Source: Antitrichia curtipendula
Lineage: Eukaryota; Streptophyta; Bryopsida; Hypnales; Leucodontaceae
DNA: 64,000 bases
Reading direction: 5' to 3'
Assembly: GCA_951230915.1 (NCBI GenBank)
Contig: OX579635.1
Location: forward strand, 5,022,001 to 5,086,000
The stretch's first letter is position 1, and the number at the start of each line of letters is the position of its first letter. Under the pieces are notes generated by a model. That model saw only the letters and a program-made list of their open reading frames with translations, was not told the origin of the DNA and did not search any database. The position numbers were made by a program, and so were the translations under genes. Of this stretch, positions 12,501 through 25,650 are shown one piece after another.

Positions 12501-14750
12501 CACCTACCATCCGCCTGGCTAGTTGGTGGGTTGTGACTTGCTTGGCTAGATTCCTGACTCAGCACACCTAGCTACTCCCCTACGCACGCCACATCCTACT
12601 ACGCCGTGTGCAGTGAAAATCTCAGCATCCAAAACAAAGTACGTAAGTGTATTCAATTTTAGAGTTTTTTTATAATTTTTATTTGTTTACATTGTAACAT
12701 TACCATGTTTTGTGTAGTTAAAGAAGATTAATTTTTTTCAAAGTCTAGTTTTACCAAAAAAATCAAATTATGGAAATGAATGATTATGATATTGCTTTTC
12801 AAGACTGTGTGCAAGGGTATCATTGCAAATTTTGATTTTATAATGTGAAGTGATTGCTATGTTTCAACTTCAACAATTTGAAAGTAATTCTAGAAAGGTT
12901 TAAAAAATATGGAACAACTTGAATTAGATGTCAATTCCATTTTACTTCCTACAAAACTTTAGGAAAAATTGTTTCATTTTAGATAGTGTAGAAAGGCAAC
13001 CAGGTCTTTCAACCCCTAAACGTCTAAAGTCTTCTTGAAAATTGACGATTTCAGAGAAATCATTATACAATACTATTTGGAAGAATATTTTTGGAATTGA
13101 TAAACAAATGGAAGTTGTAGTTTTGAATTTTAGATTCCAATCATTACAATTAGATGCACCAATGCTATCACTAATATTTTTTATGAATTTTAATAGGAAA
13201 ATTTTAAAATTCCTTCAAAATTTAATTACAAGCAAAATATAATCATTTTGGAGGTAAAACTTATTGTAATGGATTTCAAAAAAGGTGGTTCTCTTGACAA
13301 GTTGATTTTGTAAGATTTTTGTGTTCTTTACATCTATGACTTCATTTTTTGCAAATCCAGGTTTGAACTAGAGTCAATGCAATTTTGGCTTAGTCAACCA
13401 CTTGACATACTTCCACATTTGTAATTTTAGAAAATATATGCTTGAATATATACTCCATCTGTTTTGAAATAGATTTGGGATTCCCTAGTTAACTTGTCCC
13501 AAATTAAATTCGAAATTGGTTTGATAGACAACAATTGAAGCTAGTTCGAACACCCTGAAGCAAAAGAATCCAAAGACTATATAACAATTTGATCCTTGCA
13601 AAAGGAATTGAAATACAACCTCTAACCAACCGAAGGCAAACAATTCAACCCACAATTGTACAAAAACTGCTACTAACAAATCTCTTGTTGAGAATTTCTA
13701 GTTGGATTTAAATCAAGATACTAATGAAAGTGCATTGCTTGCAAGCCAATTTTTATATTAAAACTATTCTACAGCAATATAACAATGTGTAACAACAAAA
13801 AAATAGCAACAATATTGCAAATAGACTTTAATCATTCAAAAGTTGTGCAATAATTGTTCAATAATGTTTTGCACACTATTTCAATTGCACTTCAAAACTG
13901 AAAAAAAAAAAAAAGTCAAAAATAGTACTGAGGCAAAAATAAAACAATATTGAAAAAATTAGTCCTAGTTTAAATATTGCAACAGTTTTACTTATCCTGA
14001 TGAATCGGTACTTCAAACTTCATCCACTATTTTCTATGATTCTACAATTTGAAACTAACTTTGGAATTCATTTTTGACTTCTATGGTTATTTACTTTCTC
14101 GATTTCCATTCTAATTCCTTTTAGATTAACTTTGCTAAGTTTCATCTATCTTCACACCTAAACTTCATCCATCTGTATCTTTTTTATTTTGCCTCTTATT
14201 TATAGGTTTTTAATATTTTCAAAAACCTCTAGATCTAATATATAAGCTTTTAAATATAAAACTTGAAAGAAACTTAATCTTAACATTCTAATTTGGACTT
14301 GTAATTTGGCTAAGAGTTTAAGCATCTAATCAAGAAAATTCAAGAAAAGATGGAGTAATTAGCAACGTACCTCAAATTGGACTTCATCTATGAGGTGGTC
14401 AAATACGCCTCCAAACTCTTTTTCATTCACCATGTTTGGTCTCTTTCTATGTTTTTGCTCACCACTTGAAGTTGTGGAATTAATACAATTTTGGAAGTTT
14501 GTACTCCCAACTATTTCCTTTCTTTTCCTTTTTTCTTTTTTCTTTTTCTTCTACTACTATTCTATTCCATTATTGTTATTCTAATAGTTGACTTTAAATA
14601 AATAATTGTTTCAATAATAATTGACTCTTATGCTTTTGTTAGTCAATTACAAAATTTTGTCTATGTCTTGATTTTTTGGCACCAAGTTTGGATGCCAAAA
14701 GTTAGTCCAAATCGTAGAGCCTAGATTTTGAAAATCAGTCTAGAGCGTGA
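9550..14750. other. Non-coding AT-rich interior of the 14.1-kb insertion
   Basis: No gene recognised. 10265-11000 resembles 4190-5000 weakly. 11105-11400 and 13765-13990 are rich in GCAACAATATTGCAA-type words similar to the arms of the 2931-3169 element, so they may be remnants of related elements. 11940-12640 is less AT-rich but has no open frame with recognisable content. A 98-residue frame at 11368-11664 has the biased Tyr/Asn/Ile/Cys composition of chance AT-rich reading frames. Confidence 0.5.
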
Positions 14751-14756
14751 CTGGGC

Positions 14757-14839
14757 ATCAAGGCAGCTGTCAGGCCAGCCTCTATCAAGGCAGTCCGTCA
14801 GTCCAGCCTCGTCAAGGCAACCCGTTCAATCCAACCTCC
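14757..14839 (+). repeat. Three-copy 27-29-bp tandem repeat
   Basis: Units of 27, 27 and 29 bp start with ATCAAGGCAG, ATCAAGGCAG and GTCAAGGCAA and end in CCAGCCTC or CCAACCTC. The repeat sits 8 bp before the start of the 14848-15151 MITE. Confidence 0.8.
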
Positions 14840-14847
14840 ATCAAATA

Positions 14848-15151
14848 AGGTAGGAGGCTGTTAAAGCAACCCTTTAAGAGCTGATTGCATTTTCATGGAA
14901 GCTAAAATCCTTGAAAAAAAGATTCAGTAAATTTTACTAGGAAGAAAAATGGAATTGGCATCTAATCCAAGTCGTTTCATATTTTTTGGACCTTTGTGGA
15001 ATTAGCTTTAAATCTTTGAAGTTGAAAAGCAGTGGTTTCTAAAAGCGACCCCCTCCTGAAATGTACAATGTTGGTACATTTAAGAAAGTAAAATGTACCT
15101 CTGTGTTAGAGGTTGCTTTTAGAGACAGGTCGGTTTTACAGACCCCTACCT
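14848..15151. mobile_element. TA-flanked MITE, AGGTAGGAGGCTGT ends
   Basis: The ends AGGTAGGAGGCTGTTAAA and, on the other strand, AGGTAGGGGTCTGTAAAA are inverted repeats, followed on each side by a GCAACC-type block. The element is flanked by TA at 14846-14847 and 15152-15153. It is 304 bp long and non-coding. It belongs with the other AGG...CCT elements in this window (32921, 37470, 40218, 63051). TA duplication is the hallmark of Tc1/mariner-type insertion. Confidence 0.7.
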
Positions 15152-15153
15152 TA

Positions 15154-17765
15154 GCCCATTTCAGTCTTCTTTCATCAAAGCAGCCACGTTCGGCCTTTCT
15201 CAAACCACCAAGCAGCTTAATACCCCTCCCCGGTTGGTCTTGCCACATGGCAAGCTGTAACTTGCTGGACCTGGAGGCTAACAAAATTTTATTTTATTTA
15301 GTGGCTGCCACATGTCGGTCTCCTATTGGCTAGGACCCTTCTTCCGCTGACTAGGCGTTGATGTGGTCTAGGTGATGTGGCCTGAGAGACATAACAAGCC
15401 CGAATTGGCTGGAACAGCCTACCCACCACCCCCAACAAAAAAAAAATGTTGAGATGAGCCCTTCTTCAAGCTAAATCTTAATTTTGATCTGGATCACAAA
15501 ATTTGAGCCTTTTTTGAGCCGGTTTTTGGTGAAGTTTTGTCTAGATTTGGATTCTAACTTTTGAAGGATGAATTAGTAAAATTTGACTCAATCCAAGAAT
15601 TCTTTATGGGATTTTTTGGGTTTCTTTTGAGAATGTTATGTCTACACTTCTTGGGGTATTTTGCCCACTAAGAATTTTTGAGAATAACCTTTTGATTCAA
15701 AAATCATATTCTTGAAACTAAACTTGGTAAACTAATAGAGACTTCTACTATCACCAAAGTATACTATTTCTTGAAATTTTTATCTAAGACTTTCTAAGTT
15801 CCAAGCTCCGCTATCAAATTTTGTTTTGTTTTATCAAAATTTTATCTATTTCCTAGACATATGAAGTCAAAGCTTCATTGTTTAAATGGAGGCCAAAAAA
15901 ACTTTCTATAAGGATGATACCAATGGATGGAAAATAAGTTAGTACTACACACAATTTAGTAAGTAAAATAGCCAAGGTACAATCATGTTATTACACAATT
16001 GCTTACAAAACAAAGTTAGTACAATCAACCAATTAGTACAACCAAGTTAGTAGACAAAAACTTCCTTACAACACACTAGAGACCCCCTAAGCAGCATCAC
16101 CAAGGTATGGAGGGCTCTATCTCTAAAATTAGTACAAATCTCTCAGAAAACACACTCAAAAACAACAAGTTAGTTCAAAAAACCAATAAATACAAGTATA
16201 AGGAAACAAGCTTTGAAGGGATCCCAATTTCCTTCAAAAAATTCTTTAAATACAATAACAATGGAGTGTAAAAAGCTCCCAAAAACAACCATTTAGGTCA
16301 TTTGGCTAAAAAATGGCCAAAATCTAAATAAATGGACCCAACGTGTATAAAACATAAATTAAGGGTGATAAGAGATGTTTTGAGAGGAGAAAAGGTGTCC
16401 ATATATACTCTCCCAAGGGCACCCACCTCCTCTCATTTTTCTAGTGGTAATCTTATCAACTAAGATTTTCACCAAAAATTCCAATTTTGGATTTTTTATG
16501 TTGGTCCAAATCCTAACTTTTGAAGAAAGACTCCAAAGCACAAATGGATTGTGCCATTGGCTTTAAAAGTCCACTTCCTGGCCTCGAGAACATTCACCCC
16601 TATTACATATGCAAAAAATGCAAAAAACCTAGCGCCAATTTAACACTAAAAAGGGTTTAAAATTCAACTTTTGGAGTTTGACATTTTGTGAAAAGTAACT
16701 AGCCTTGGCTCTGTAATAGGTATAAGGGAGTAAGATAAGACCCTTCTTTGACACTATCCCAATTTTGTATGCCCTCAAATGCCGGTCAATTCCACAAATA
16801 TTCTTCAAATTCACTGGTTTTGAAGAATCTTGTTGATCCAGGTACTTCTAGCTATCAGAATGTCTTGAAACTTATTTGAGCATCTTATTATTGTAAAAGA
16901 ATCTATTCTAACTTTTATTGATGTTTAACGCACTCCAAATAATTCCTACAAATTTTCCATTGTAAATTTTGGTAGTTGACTATTCTGAAAAATTTCTTCT
17001 AGCTACCAGAAAATTCTAGAACTTTTTTGGGAACCTCTTATGGAATCCCAAAAAATATTTGCAAGGTCATATTTACACCTTTCATATTCAAAGAAGAAGA
17101 ATCAAATCCCGCTATTTCCTTTAAATTTTGGTGAACAGAGAATCTTCCACATAGAAAGAAATCTTGGCAAACTAATTGCACTGCTGGACTACTGGCATGA
17201 TTTCTACCTTGCATAACCATACTTGGATTGTAGATTCCCTTCACTAGTCCATCTTGAGTTTTCTTCATTTGCGAGGTAACAATTGGGATTTTTCCTATTT
17301 CGTTGATGTAATAGAAAAACTAAAATCTATCTCTAGGATTTGACCTAAGAATCTCACTGAATTTTTTTGGACCAATTTATCCATTATGTGTCACATGCAT
17401 AGCAGCTTTAGACCATTTGGGCAATTTCTACTTAACACGCTTATTTTATATAATTTGTAGGTTTTTATCCTATTTACATGCAAAATTTGGCTATAATTAA
17501 AGAAAAATATTCTATTTAAAATAAAAATTTATATTGGTATGTGACATACCTATTTGAATTTTACACTCTTTTGGGGGCTTTTGTATTTTAAAATAAGCTC
17601 AAAATTGTAAAAATTCAAAGAAATGAAATCATGAGTCTCAAGTGACAAAATGGGAACTCACAGCCATTTTTTTCTCCTCTTCGAATCTACCATGGGGCAT
17701 TTTCCCCGCCCTAGTCTAGCTACTCGCCCAATCTATGCCACTTCTTGAGCTATGGTGTAGATGCT
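15154..17765. other. Non-coding right part of the 14.1-kb insertion
   Basis: 15154-15440 is moderately G+C-rich; the remainder is AT-rich. Minus-strand frames at 17038-17268 (76 residues) and 16629-16814 (61 residues) have less biased composition than most chance frames and could be remnants of one old coding region, but I cannot assign a family. Confidence 0.4.
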
Positions 17766-20700
17766 CTAACCTTTGAAGGACACTGAGGCCGAAATTGCTT
17801 GAAAAGAGATCAATGGATGACTTCATTGTTTAATGTAAAATCAAAGAATGCACCTATTGGTCCAATAATTGGAGCAATTTAGGTAATTGACTTACTTGGT
17901 CATGGGGCGTTGCGTCTTTGAGGGGTTAACCTTTAAACAAAGTTACAATCAACGTTGCCACCTTTTTTTGGCCAATGAATGACAAATAATCTCTTTATGC
18001 AAGACATAAATGCAACTATTCATTTTCAAAATTTTGTGTTGAAAGGGTAGGTCTTCTACAATAGTTTGACTTCCAATGAGTCATTCAATGACTTTTGGAA
18101 TGAATTTTTCCAATGACTTTTGGATTAATTTTTTTAACCGATCATTCACACAATACCAAAATATATGATTTTTATGCTCACCAATCTACCCTTCTAAAGT
18201 TATGGACAATAAGATTTACCTTGTGGATTTTAAAGCAAGTTTGAAAAAATTTTATGGGGATTTTTATTTGTTTAATTATATAATTTTGGAATCAAGACAT
18301 ACAATGTTCTATTGCACTGTAACTATAAACAGAAACAATGAAGACTAAAAAACAATTATCTCCTCATGACTAAAGGTTGATATAAAAAAATTGTTCTTTT
18401 GGTCACCATATTCTCTCCAAGATACCTTAGTTGCCTTAGATTCAGTTAAGAGAGACCCTTGTATAATTTAAATAAGAATGTTATGTCTTCACTTAATCAA
18501 ATAACACAATCATTCAAAAAACTTCAAAGTCATACAAAATATTGATTTTAATCATGGGATCCGTTTTCAATTAGTATTATCTTTGAGGTAGGACCTCATC
18601 TAAAATAAAAAAATATCACATAAGTTTAAAATCAATAAGCATAAATGTTATTATTTTCAATGCATGACTTAAATCTTCAAATAACTTGATTAGTAACAAT
18701 TAATGATCGCATAATTCCAAAGTGAAGTTGAGATATATTACTCCCTCTGTCCAAAATTATGTTTTTGTTGGCATGTAAAGTATTGTTTATACCAAAATGA
18801 TCTTTATGTGTGACGTAAAAGAAGGACCCACACTTTTGAGAATGTCAAGAATACACAATGCAGAAACTCAAGATATGGGTTTAGCCACCGTGTAGTCATA
18901 GGATTTCTATGGAGCTATTGAATTTCCATGTAGCCACTAAATTTAGTTTTATCCATTGCCAGTTGCCTAATTCTATCATCCCACTTTTGGCTCGGGGGGG
19001 TCACTTAGAATATCCATTAGAAACCATGTGCGAACAAAACTTTGGCCCCCCTATATCCTTTTTGAATTTTAAATAAAATAAAATAAAAATATGAATAGAT
19101 TTTCCTACTTTGAAAGTTTATGTTTTGAAGTATTGATATTTTTATTTGTTAATAATAATTAGTTACAAATTTTTGAAGTAAAAAGATACACTATAGAACT
19201 GAAAAACAACTTTCACGCCCCTATATTATATAAGAAAAAATTGTTTAAAAAATGAACAAAAAATTTCTAAAAATAAATCTCTATTGAAAGCTCATTTTGA
19301 GTTGAATATTGATTCAATGGTCATCTAAATGTGTTCTCTATAATTATTTGAGTTGAAAAACATGCCATTTTAGTTCATTGTCAACCTATTCTAGAAATCA
19401 TTTCATATTTTATTTGAGTTGAAAATTTTGGCAATAGAAACCTATAGTCATTATTAAACAATGCTCAAAATTTCAGGTTGAAATTATAGTTCATTAGAAA
19501 CCACTTGTTCACACTTGGTTTGTTGTAGTAGAACTAAGTGCACCTCCCGAGACTTTTGGCCCCAATTCCACCACAAAACTCATCCAAATATATTCATTTT
19601 CTCCCAAAATCAATGCATTAAAATCAACAAGGGGTAATAAATCAATCTTTCATTGGTGAATACTTAATTTCCATTAGATACATGGAAAGGTGGTTCTAGG
19701 ATGTTTATAACTCTAGTCTATGGGTCGTTTTATAATTTCAGAGCAAACCACTTCAGAAATTACAATTTTGATAGGAAAATTATAGTTCCACTTGAATTTG
19801 CTTTGTGAAATAAACACATACATGTGAAAAATATCTGTCCTTTTTGGAATTGGCCCAAAGATATTCACATTCCAAATCAAGGTGGTACTAGACTTGTCTA
19901 CCTTACCTTAATTGGACTTCAAAGTTTTTGAGTCTAAAGGGGGGTGGATTGGATTTGCCACCCTCCAATACAAAAGCTTAAAGTTATAGCTTTTCACTCT
20001 AGCATGGAGAGCCTTAACTTCTGAAGTCTGAGAGTCCCCTTATTTCCCTGAAGGACTCATGAAGATTTGAGTGGGTACCTATAATCTCAATTTAAAAGAA
20101 TATCATTTGAATTTTTTAATCTAAAATAGGAAAACTAATCAACTTTTCAAAAAAATGATTTTAATTTCAATCACTACCTTAGAGCAAATGTTATGCCACA
20201 ATAAGTCCAAAATAGGCAACTACATGCAACAACTAAAATTCACAAAAATTTGAGGAATTTAATTTTTTTGAATTTCTCATAAATGATATATTTGTCTATG
20301 TGGAAAGATTTGATTCATTCCATTTGAATAAGTGATGTGAAAGTTATGAAGCTTCTTTTTGTTTCTGCAATCTTAGCAAATTCTTGAAAAAAAGACCTTA
20401 TTTTTTCACTTTAAACACTTATATCTTGTGATTCATACAATCAAAGTTTTTGAAATTTCTTCTACACATTCTCATACTAGTCTAATACAAGATCCTACAA
20501 TTTGACATACAAAAGAAAGAAATAACTGAATTTTCATTGTTTGCATTGAAAACGACAATTTTCAGTGGTTTTTGAAAAAAAAAAATGGGACTTTAGGGAC
20601 TTGGGCCTTGAACCTCTAAAAAGTTAGTAGAATTCATTTCTTTGGGATTCTATATTTGGATAGTGATTTCTACTATTTACATCCAATATTTTTCAGTTAT

Positions 20701-20789
20701 CAAAATAAATAAACTTATCAGTTGGAGCCTTTTTATGCCTATCACACTAACATGAATATATGTATACAATTAAAAAATACATTTATTTT

Positions 20790-21230
20790 CGTGGACCAAA
20801 ATAAATTTGTAATAATTCATCTTCTTTAATCTTTTTGATAATTGTATCCTTTATCCCAAAATAATCTTTCAGTTGGACAAAATGTTTTGGATTTTTTTGC
20901 TAATAATACCGCCATAAATAATTCATCTTCTTTAATCTTTCTGTTTAATTTGTGATGTTATCGAGATTCAACTTCTTGACGACTATTCCTCTCATTCCGA
21001 AATGAACTATTGGTTGGCAAAATGTTCTGATTTTATTGTTAAAATTATCATTGTAAATTATTCATCTTCTTTATTTTTTCTATTTAATTTGTGATTTATT
21101 AGAGATTCAACTTCTTGAAAACTATTCCTTCCATCTCCAAATGATCTTTGGACTAGACAAAACATTTCAGATTTCTTGTTAAGAATATCAATATTTCAAA
21201 CTATTTTGAGCTAAAAATAGAATTTGGTGC
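20790..21230 (+). repeat. About 125-bp tandem repeat, three units
   Basis: Each unit carries AATTCATCTTCTTTAATC, an AGAGATTCAACTTCTTGA stretch, then CCAAAATGATCTTT, TTGGACAAAATGTTT and a TTGTTAAAAATAT tail. The same array is in copy 2 of the duplication at about 39840-40760, interrupted there by the 40218-40660 element. The CCCAAAATGATC.TTGGACAAAATG words resemble Stowaway-type ends, so the units may be stacked element ends. Confidence 0.6.
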
Positions 21231-22415
21231 ATTCCTATTGTTGTAAAACTTGGAGTTTGGCAGGGGCTTTTTCAAAGTGTAGTATTGAATTCGTTGCAAT
21301 ATAATTGAAAAAAACAAAAGATTATTTTGGAACAAACAAAATTCTATGTTAAATTGGTATTGAAAAAGAGTTTAAATCCCTAAATATGCATTATTTTCAA
21401 ATGTGTTTTATAGTAATAGTTTTTAGATACAAAGAATTTGTTGTATAAGAATTTATTAGAAAATTGTTTCAAATTAATCTTTTAAATGAAATTATTCTAT
21501 ATGCGCATTATGTACTAAAATTGCCCTATATTTTCTAGAGTCAATGGAGCATCTATAGCTTGAAAATACCCCTCAATCACCCATTAAAGGTAGTTACATG
21601 ATTTTAGGCTAATTCTTTAAGCGGTAATTTAAAAAAATAAAATCTTATTCTTAATGCACACTAGATTGGCTTGACTTTTTATTTCATATTCCAAACTATG
21701 ATTATAGTGTTGCCAAAGCTTTTTGCAAGTAATATGGCCTAAAAGATAATTTCACAAAACAATTCAATGTACAATGGTAGTAACCCATTTTTTTAAGTTT
21801 TTGGAAAAGTGCCAAGATGGCAATCACTTAAGATTTGGTGATGCATATGTCTACATTCATCCATCTTTTAGACAATGAATACTTTTCAATTATAATCACG
21901 CCCTTTTTCATCCAAATTTAGCAACTTCATCTATATTTTTAATAGAAATTAAAAAAATTGATAAAAAGAGATTACTTTTTTTGAACAAAAAGTATAAATT
22001 TATTTTGAAATGGTGCAATCTGGCCCCATGGTGCCCAAAAGATGGATAATAGCAATTGGTCTAATGATTGTTGATTTTTAGAAGTACTTTAAAATTAAAA
22101 TTTTAAAAATCAAATCAAATCGATAAAGACAATATTTGGACATTGAAGGAAATTATACCCTAGAAGTGCTTTTTGGAATCAGTCCAAAGTGTTCTATATT
22201 TGTTGAGTATTAAACACAAGATTATCTTGGTTAAGTATTTGACACAATGTTGAATATAACGTCTAAGAGGTCTAACTAGTGGATTAGTATTTGCACCCCA
22301 TATATCTTAGGAGCAAATTAATAGAAGATACGGGTGATTGCAAGAAATTTTGCTCTATTTTGTATCACAAATTGTGTGACAATTGGATTTAGATACATAA
22401 TTTTGGTAGTTCTAC

Positions 22416-24590
22416 AATGTTTTGGAAATTACAACCTTGGAATTTTCAGATCATCTCATGACCTCGTCACCCTTTTTATCGAAAGGTTTTTAAAATTAGC
22501 ATTGCAAATGTTTTATGTTCTTGCTGAAGAGGTTTGCACTTTCAAGTTTTGGGTGGTTCCTAAATGACTTCAAATTTTAATTTTAATTTCTTTGTCATAG
22601 GCCTTCTTAGGAAAGTTTACAATAGTGGACACAAAAAAGTTTGTACATAGTAGCCCAATTTTTTTTATAAATTTCAAGTACAATTCATTGCAATAAAGAC
22701 CAGTCCTATTTCAAGTCACAATGAGGGTATACCTTCTTGTCATTTTCTTATCTCTATAACTTTTGAAGCATAAACCTTATGAACTTGAAATTTTTATTAG
22801 AGATGTCTAACTTGATGTTAATCAAATCCCTTATTTTTTTTAAACAAAAGAATCATTTTATATTTAAAAATCATTTTTGTTAATTTGTCACACCATGAGG
22901 TTTAGAGTTTTTTACTACGTTAGGAGTCCTCAAATTTAACGATTTGGAGCTGAAATTTTCATAGTCTATTTGCACAACAGGAAAGCATATTTTAACCAAA
23001 GGAAATCTATAAATATATTATTTTGTCTCCTCCACATGAGTGCAAACAACACTCCTATTGCACGCAATTTCTAAATAATGAAGATGGTTCTAAGATCAAT
23101 CTTTTGGTGAAATCTCATCACTGTAAATTCTTTCCAAATGGTCAATTTTTAGTTCTTTTAAAAAAGAATTCCTGTTTTTTTAAATTAAAATGTAAAACTA
23201 TAGTGTTAGTACCGATTTTCATGAGATTTTGCACTTTTCTAGTTTTTCTACTTAGAGATTTTTTCTATGCTTTTCCATTCTAGGGTACCTTCTTCTTAAA
23301 GGTGTGTACATTAAACAAATTTTTCACATTTAAAAAAAATTGTTTTTTCTAATTTTAAAGTATTCCCAAAGAAAAACAATGAGTATTGTGAAAAATGCTA
23401 CACTTTTTTAATGGGGATTTTTGCAATGACCCGAAGGGCACATTGTTTCTCTTGAATTTGCCAGAATAGTGTTAGAATGCATTTCTAAGTGTTACAAAGA
23501 GCACATTGCTACCCACCAAATTTGCATTCAAAAATAAAAAAGATGAAAAATAAATCCATTTTTTTGCGTGAAAAACTAGAGTGGGCACAAATGCCTAAAC
23601 TATAGAAAATGAAATGGTCTATACCCCAAACTCAACTAAGATTGGAATATTGGAAGATATTGGAAATGTTTAGAGGTGTTTGTCTACTATACTAAACACA
23701 CATTTGTTGTATGTGATACTTGACGTTGAATGTTTAATATAATGTGCAATACAAAATATGTATTGAATAAAATAACTTGGTTACACAATTGTAACTAATG
23801 ACTAGTCACAATTCATCACTAAATCTTTTGCTTTTTACAAAACAATTGATGCTATAATTTTGGCTAATATTAAAAAATCTAAAATCTAAAAATAAAAACT
23901 ATATTTTATAGATTTTTTGAAGTTAAATTTGCAATCTTCATTTCTAAAAATCATCAAGTGTTTTTTAAAATTTGACCAATTAAATAATTCTATTCTTGAT
24001 ACTTAACATTTTTTTTTTAATAAAAACTTGAGTAAATAGGTAATAAACTTATACTTCATAACAAATTTTTGAGGTTTGGTACAATTATAAAAAAATTTCA
24101 ATGCAGAAAAAATGTATATTGCATTGATTGGTGGAATGCTTTCAAAACCATATGTCTATACTTTTGGATACCTTTTCTCTTATTTAGTTTTGAACTTCAT
24201 ATATATATAGCGGTGGATGAGGGAGATCTCTATTTGAATTTTTAGTGAGGGGAAGGGGGGCTATAAGAAACACCTATACTATTTTCTATTACAAAATGTG
24301 TGTTGATTTGCTTTTGGGTCATCATTTTTGCATTCTAGCTCCAGATGATTCAAAATTCATAGATAAGGTATTTATGACTATTGTAGACTTTGGCTAATTT
24401 TATTTTTCTTCAAAATATTTAATTGTCCAAAAATAGCCTCCAATTTTTGTCACACTTGACATTTTAGGGGATTTTTGTACAAATTAAGTAATTAGTACCT
24501 CCAAAATTGAATTTGAAGCTGAAATCTAGAGAAGATGTAGTGGAAGAAAAAGGACTTTTTCAAAATGTCCAAAACAACGTGAGTATGCGT
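22416..24590. other. AT-rich non-coding sequence
   Basis: Sequence after the end of duplication copy 1. No gene, RNA or clear repeat boundary recognised. Short open frames (22334-22567 and 23023-23283) have Phe/Leu/Tyr-biased composition and no family resemblance. Confidence 0.5.
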
Positions 24591-24599
24591 TGTGTGTGA

Positions 24600-25650
24600 C
24601 ACGAAAATGATCAACATTGACGTCTCCTAAAATCCGTTTGATTAGACGGGGTAAAAACATGTGAAAATCTAGAAGAACGCATCACTTTTGTACTCGTTTT
24701 TCCAAGAACGTGGGTGACAACAATGTCTACTGAGGTCCTCAGAGGTCGACACGTGGAGGACACCTGAGTGCTACGGAGGCGCCACTCGGATGGACATTGC
24801 CACGTAATCTTTTTTTTTTACTTGACTGCATCTGACGTGGTGGATGACGTGGAGGTCAAAGAATATGATGTTTTTCATCCAGCCTATTTTTTCATCCATC
24901 AATTTCTTTTCATCCCACCTATTTTTTCATCCATCCCATTCTTTTCATCCAATCCATTTTTTCAAAAAATAATTAGTTAACATAAATTAAAAAATAAAAG
25001 TAAGCAACAAAAAAAATGTAGAATTCACCAAGAAGTAAACAAACTTACCATTTCCATCAATTTTATTTTGATGGAAAAATTACATAAAAATGAACATTTT
25101 AAGGGTCATATTTATACCCATTCTCTGTCCATGGTGCGACAAACGATATGGGATAAATAGCCTATGTTGTTTGAGACGTCTAGCCTGACATTCAACACGT
25201 TGTTTCAAACTTCCAGCCCGACGTCCATGCATCCATCATTTTTTTTTTCCAAAATATGCCATGTGGCTACCCTTTGCTAAAAAATTTGTCCATTATGAGA
25301 CAAACAATATGGAATAATTAGCCTATGTTGTTTGAGATGTCCAGCTCAACGTCCAACTCGACGTCCATTCATCCATCCATTTATTTTTTTCCAAAATATG
25401 CCACGTGGCTGCCCTTCTCTAAATCTACTTGCTAACATGGCAGTTTATGTTGTATGCAATGTTTTATAAAAACATAGCCATGTCACAGTTGACATTGTCA
25501 CAAACATAGCTGTCCACAGTGACATGGTCGCATTTTCTGCAAAATATGTACACGTTTTCTACAAAACACGTACATGTTTTTGGAACATCTAACGTTTGAA
25601 AAAACACGACGTATTTGTTGCTAAACGCCAGCAAAAACGTGCTTTTCTTC
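24600..25650. mobile_element. ACGT-rich repeat element, possible CACTA-type right end
   Basis: A block distinct from its surroundings, with many GACGTGG, CACGT and ACGTCC words. Internal repeats include a 35-bp unit (CATCCAGCCTATTTTTTC and variants, 24876-24966) and a roughly 160-bp direct repeat (25137-25430) beginning GACAAACRATATGG. The right end, read on the minus strand at about 25646, is CACTAGAAGAAAAGCACG, which looks like a CACTA terminus. The left partner is unclear: CTAGAAGAACGC at 24668 may be its worn remnant. No transposase is seen. Confidence 0.45.

Larger units (their letters stand above)
3666..17766. mobile_element. 14.1-kb insertion with GAGCATC inverted ends
   Basis: Everything between 3666 and 17766 is absent from the paralogous locus, where the two flanks meet at about 34327-34337. 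The left end reads GAGCATCCCCACC and the complement of the right end reads GAGCATCTACACC, with weaker similarity further in (CAAGTAGGGATGCCAAG against CAAGAAGTGGCATAG). The flanking direct repeats are TAACCCTTTAA (3655-3665) and TAACCTTTGAA (17767-17777); the empty site carries one copy. A 9-11-bp duplication with G-starting ends resembles Mutator-like elements; an 8-bp hAT duplication or a 3-bp TAA duplication also fits part of it. It contains a decayed transposase and several smaller insertions. Confidence 0.6.
1657..22415 (+). repeat. Large duplication, copy 1 (contains a 14.1-kb insertion)
   Basis: Two stretches here, 1657-3665 and 17767-22415, are found in the same order and orientation at 31732-34330 and 34330-44255. 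Anchors that can be read directly include the catalase 5' region, the segment around 2640-2950, the CTCCCTC-type stretch near 18745 matching 37355, the 18855-18960 block matching 37885-37985, and the 22260-22400 block matching 44100-44240. In this copy the two stretches are separated by 3666-17766; in copy 2 they are contiguous. The match is imperfect, perhaps 80-90% by eye, so the duplication is not recent. Confidence 0.8.
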
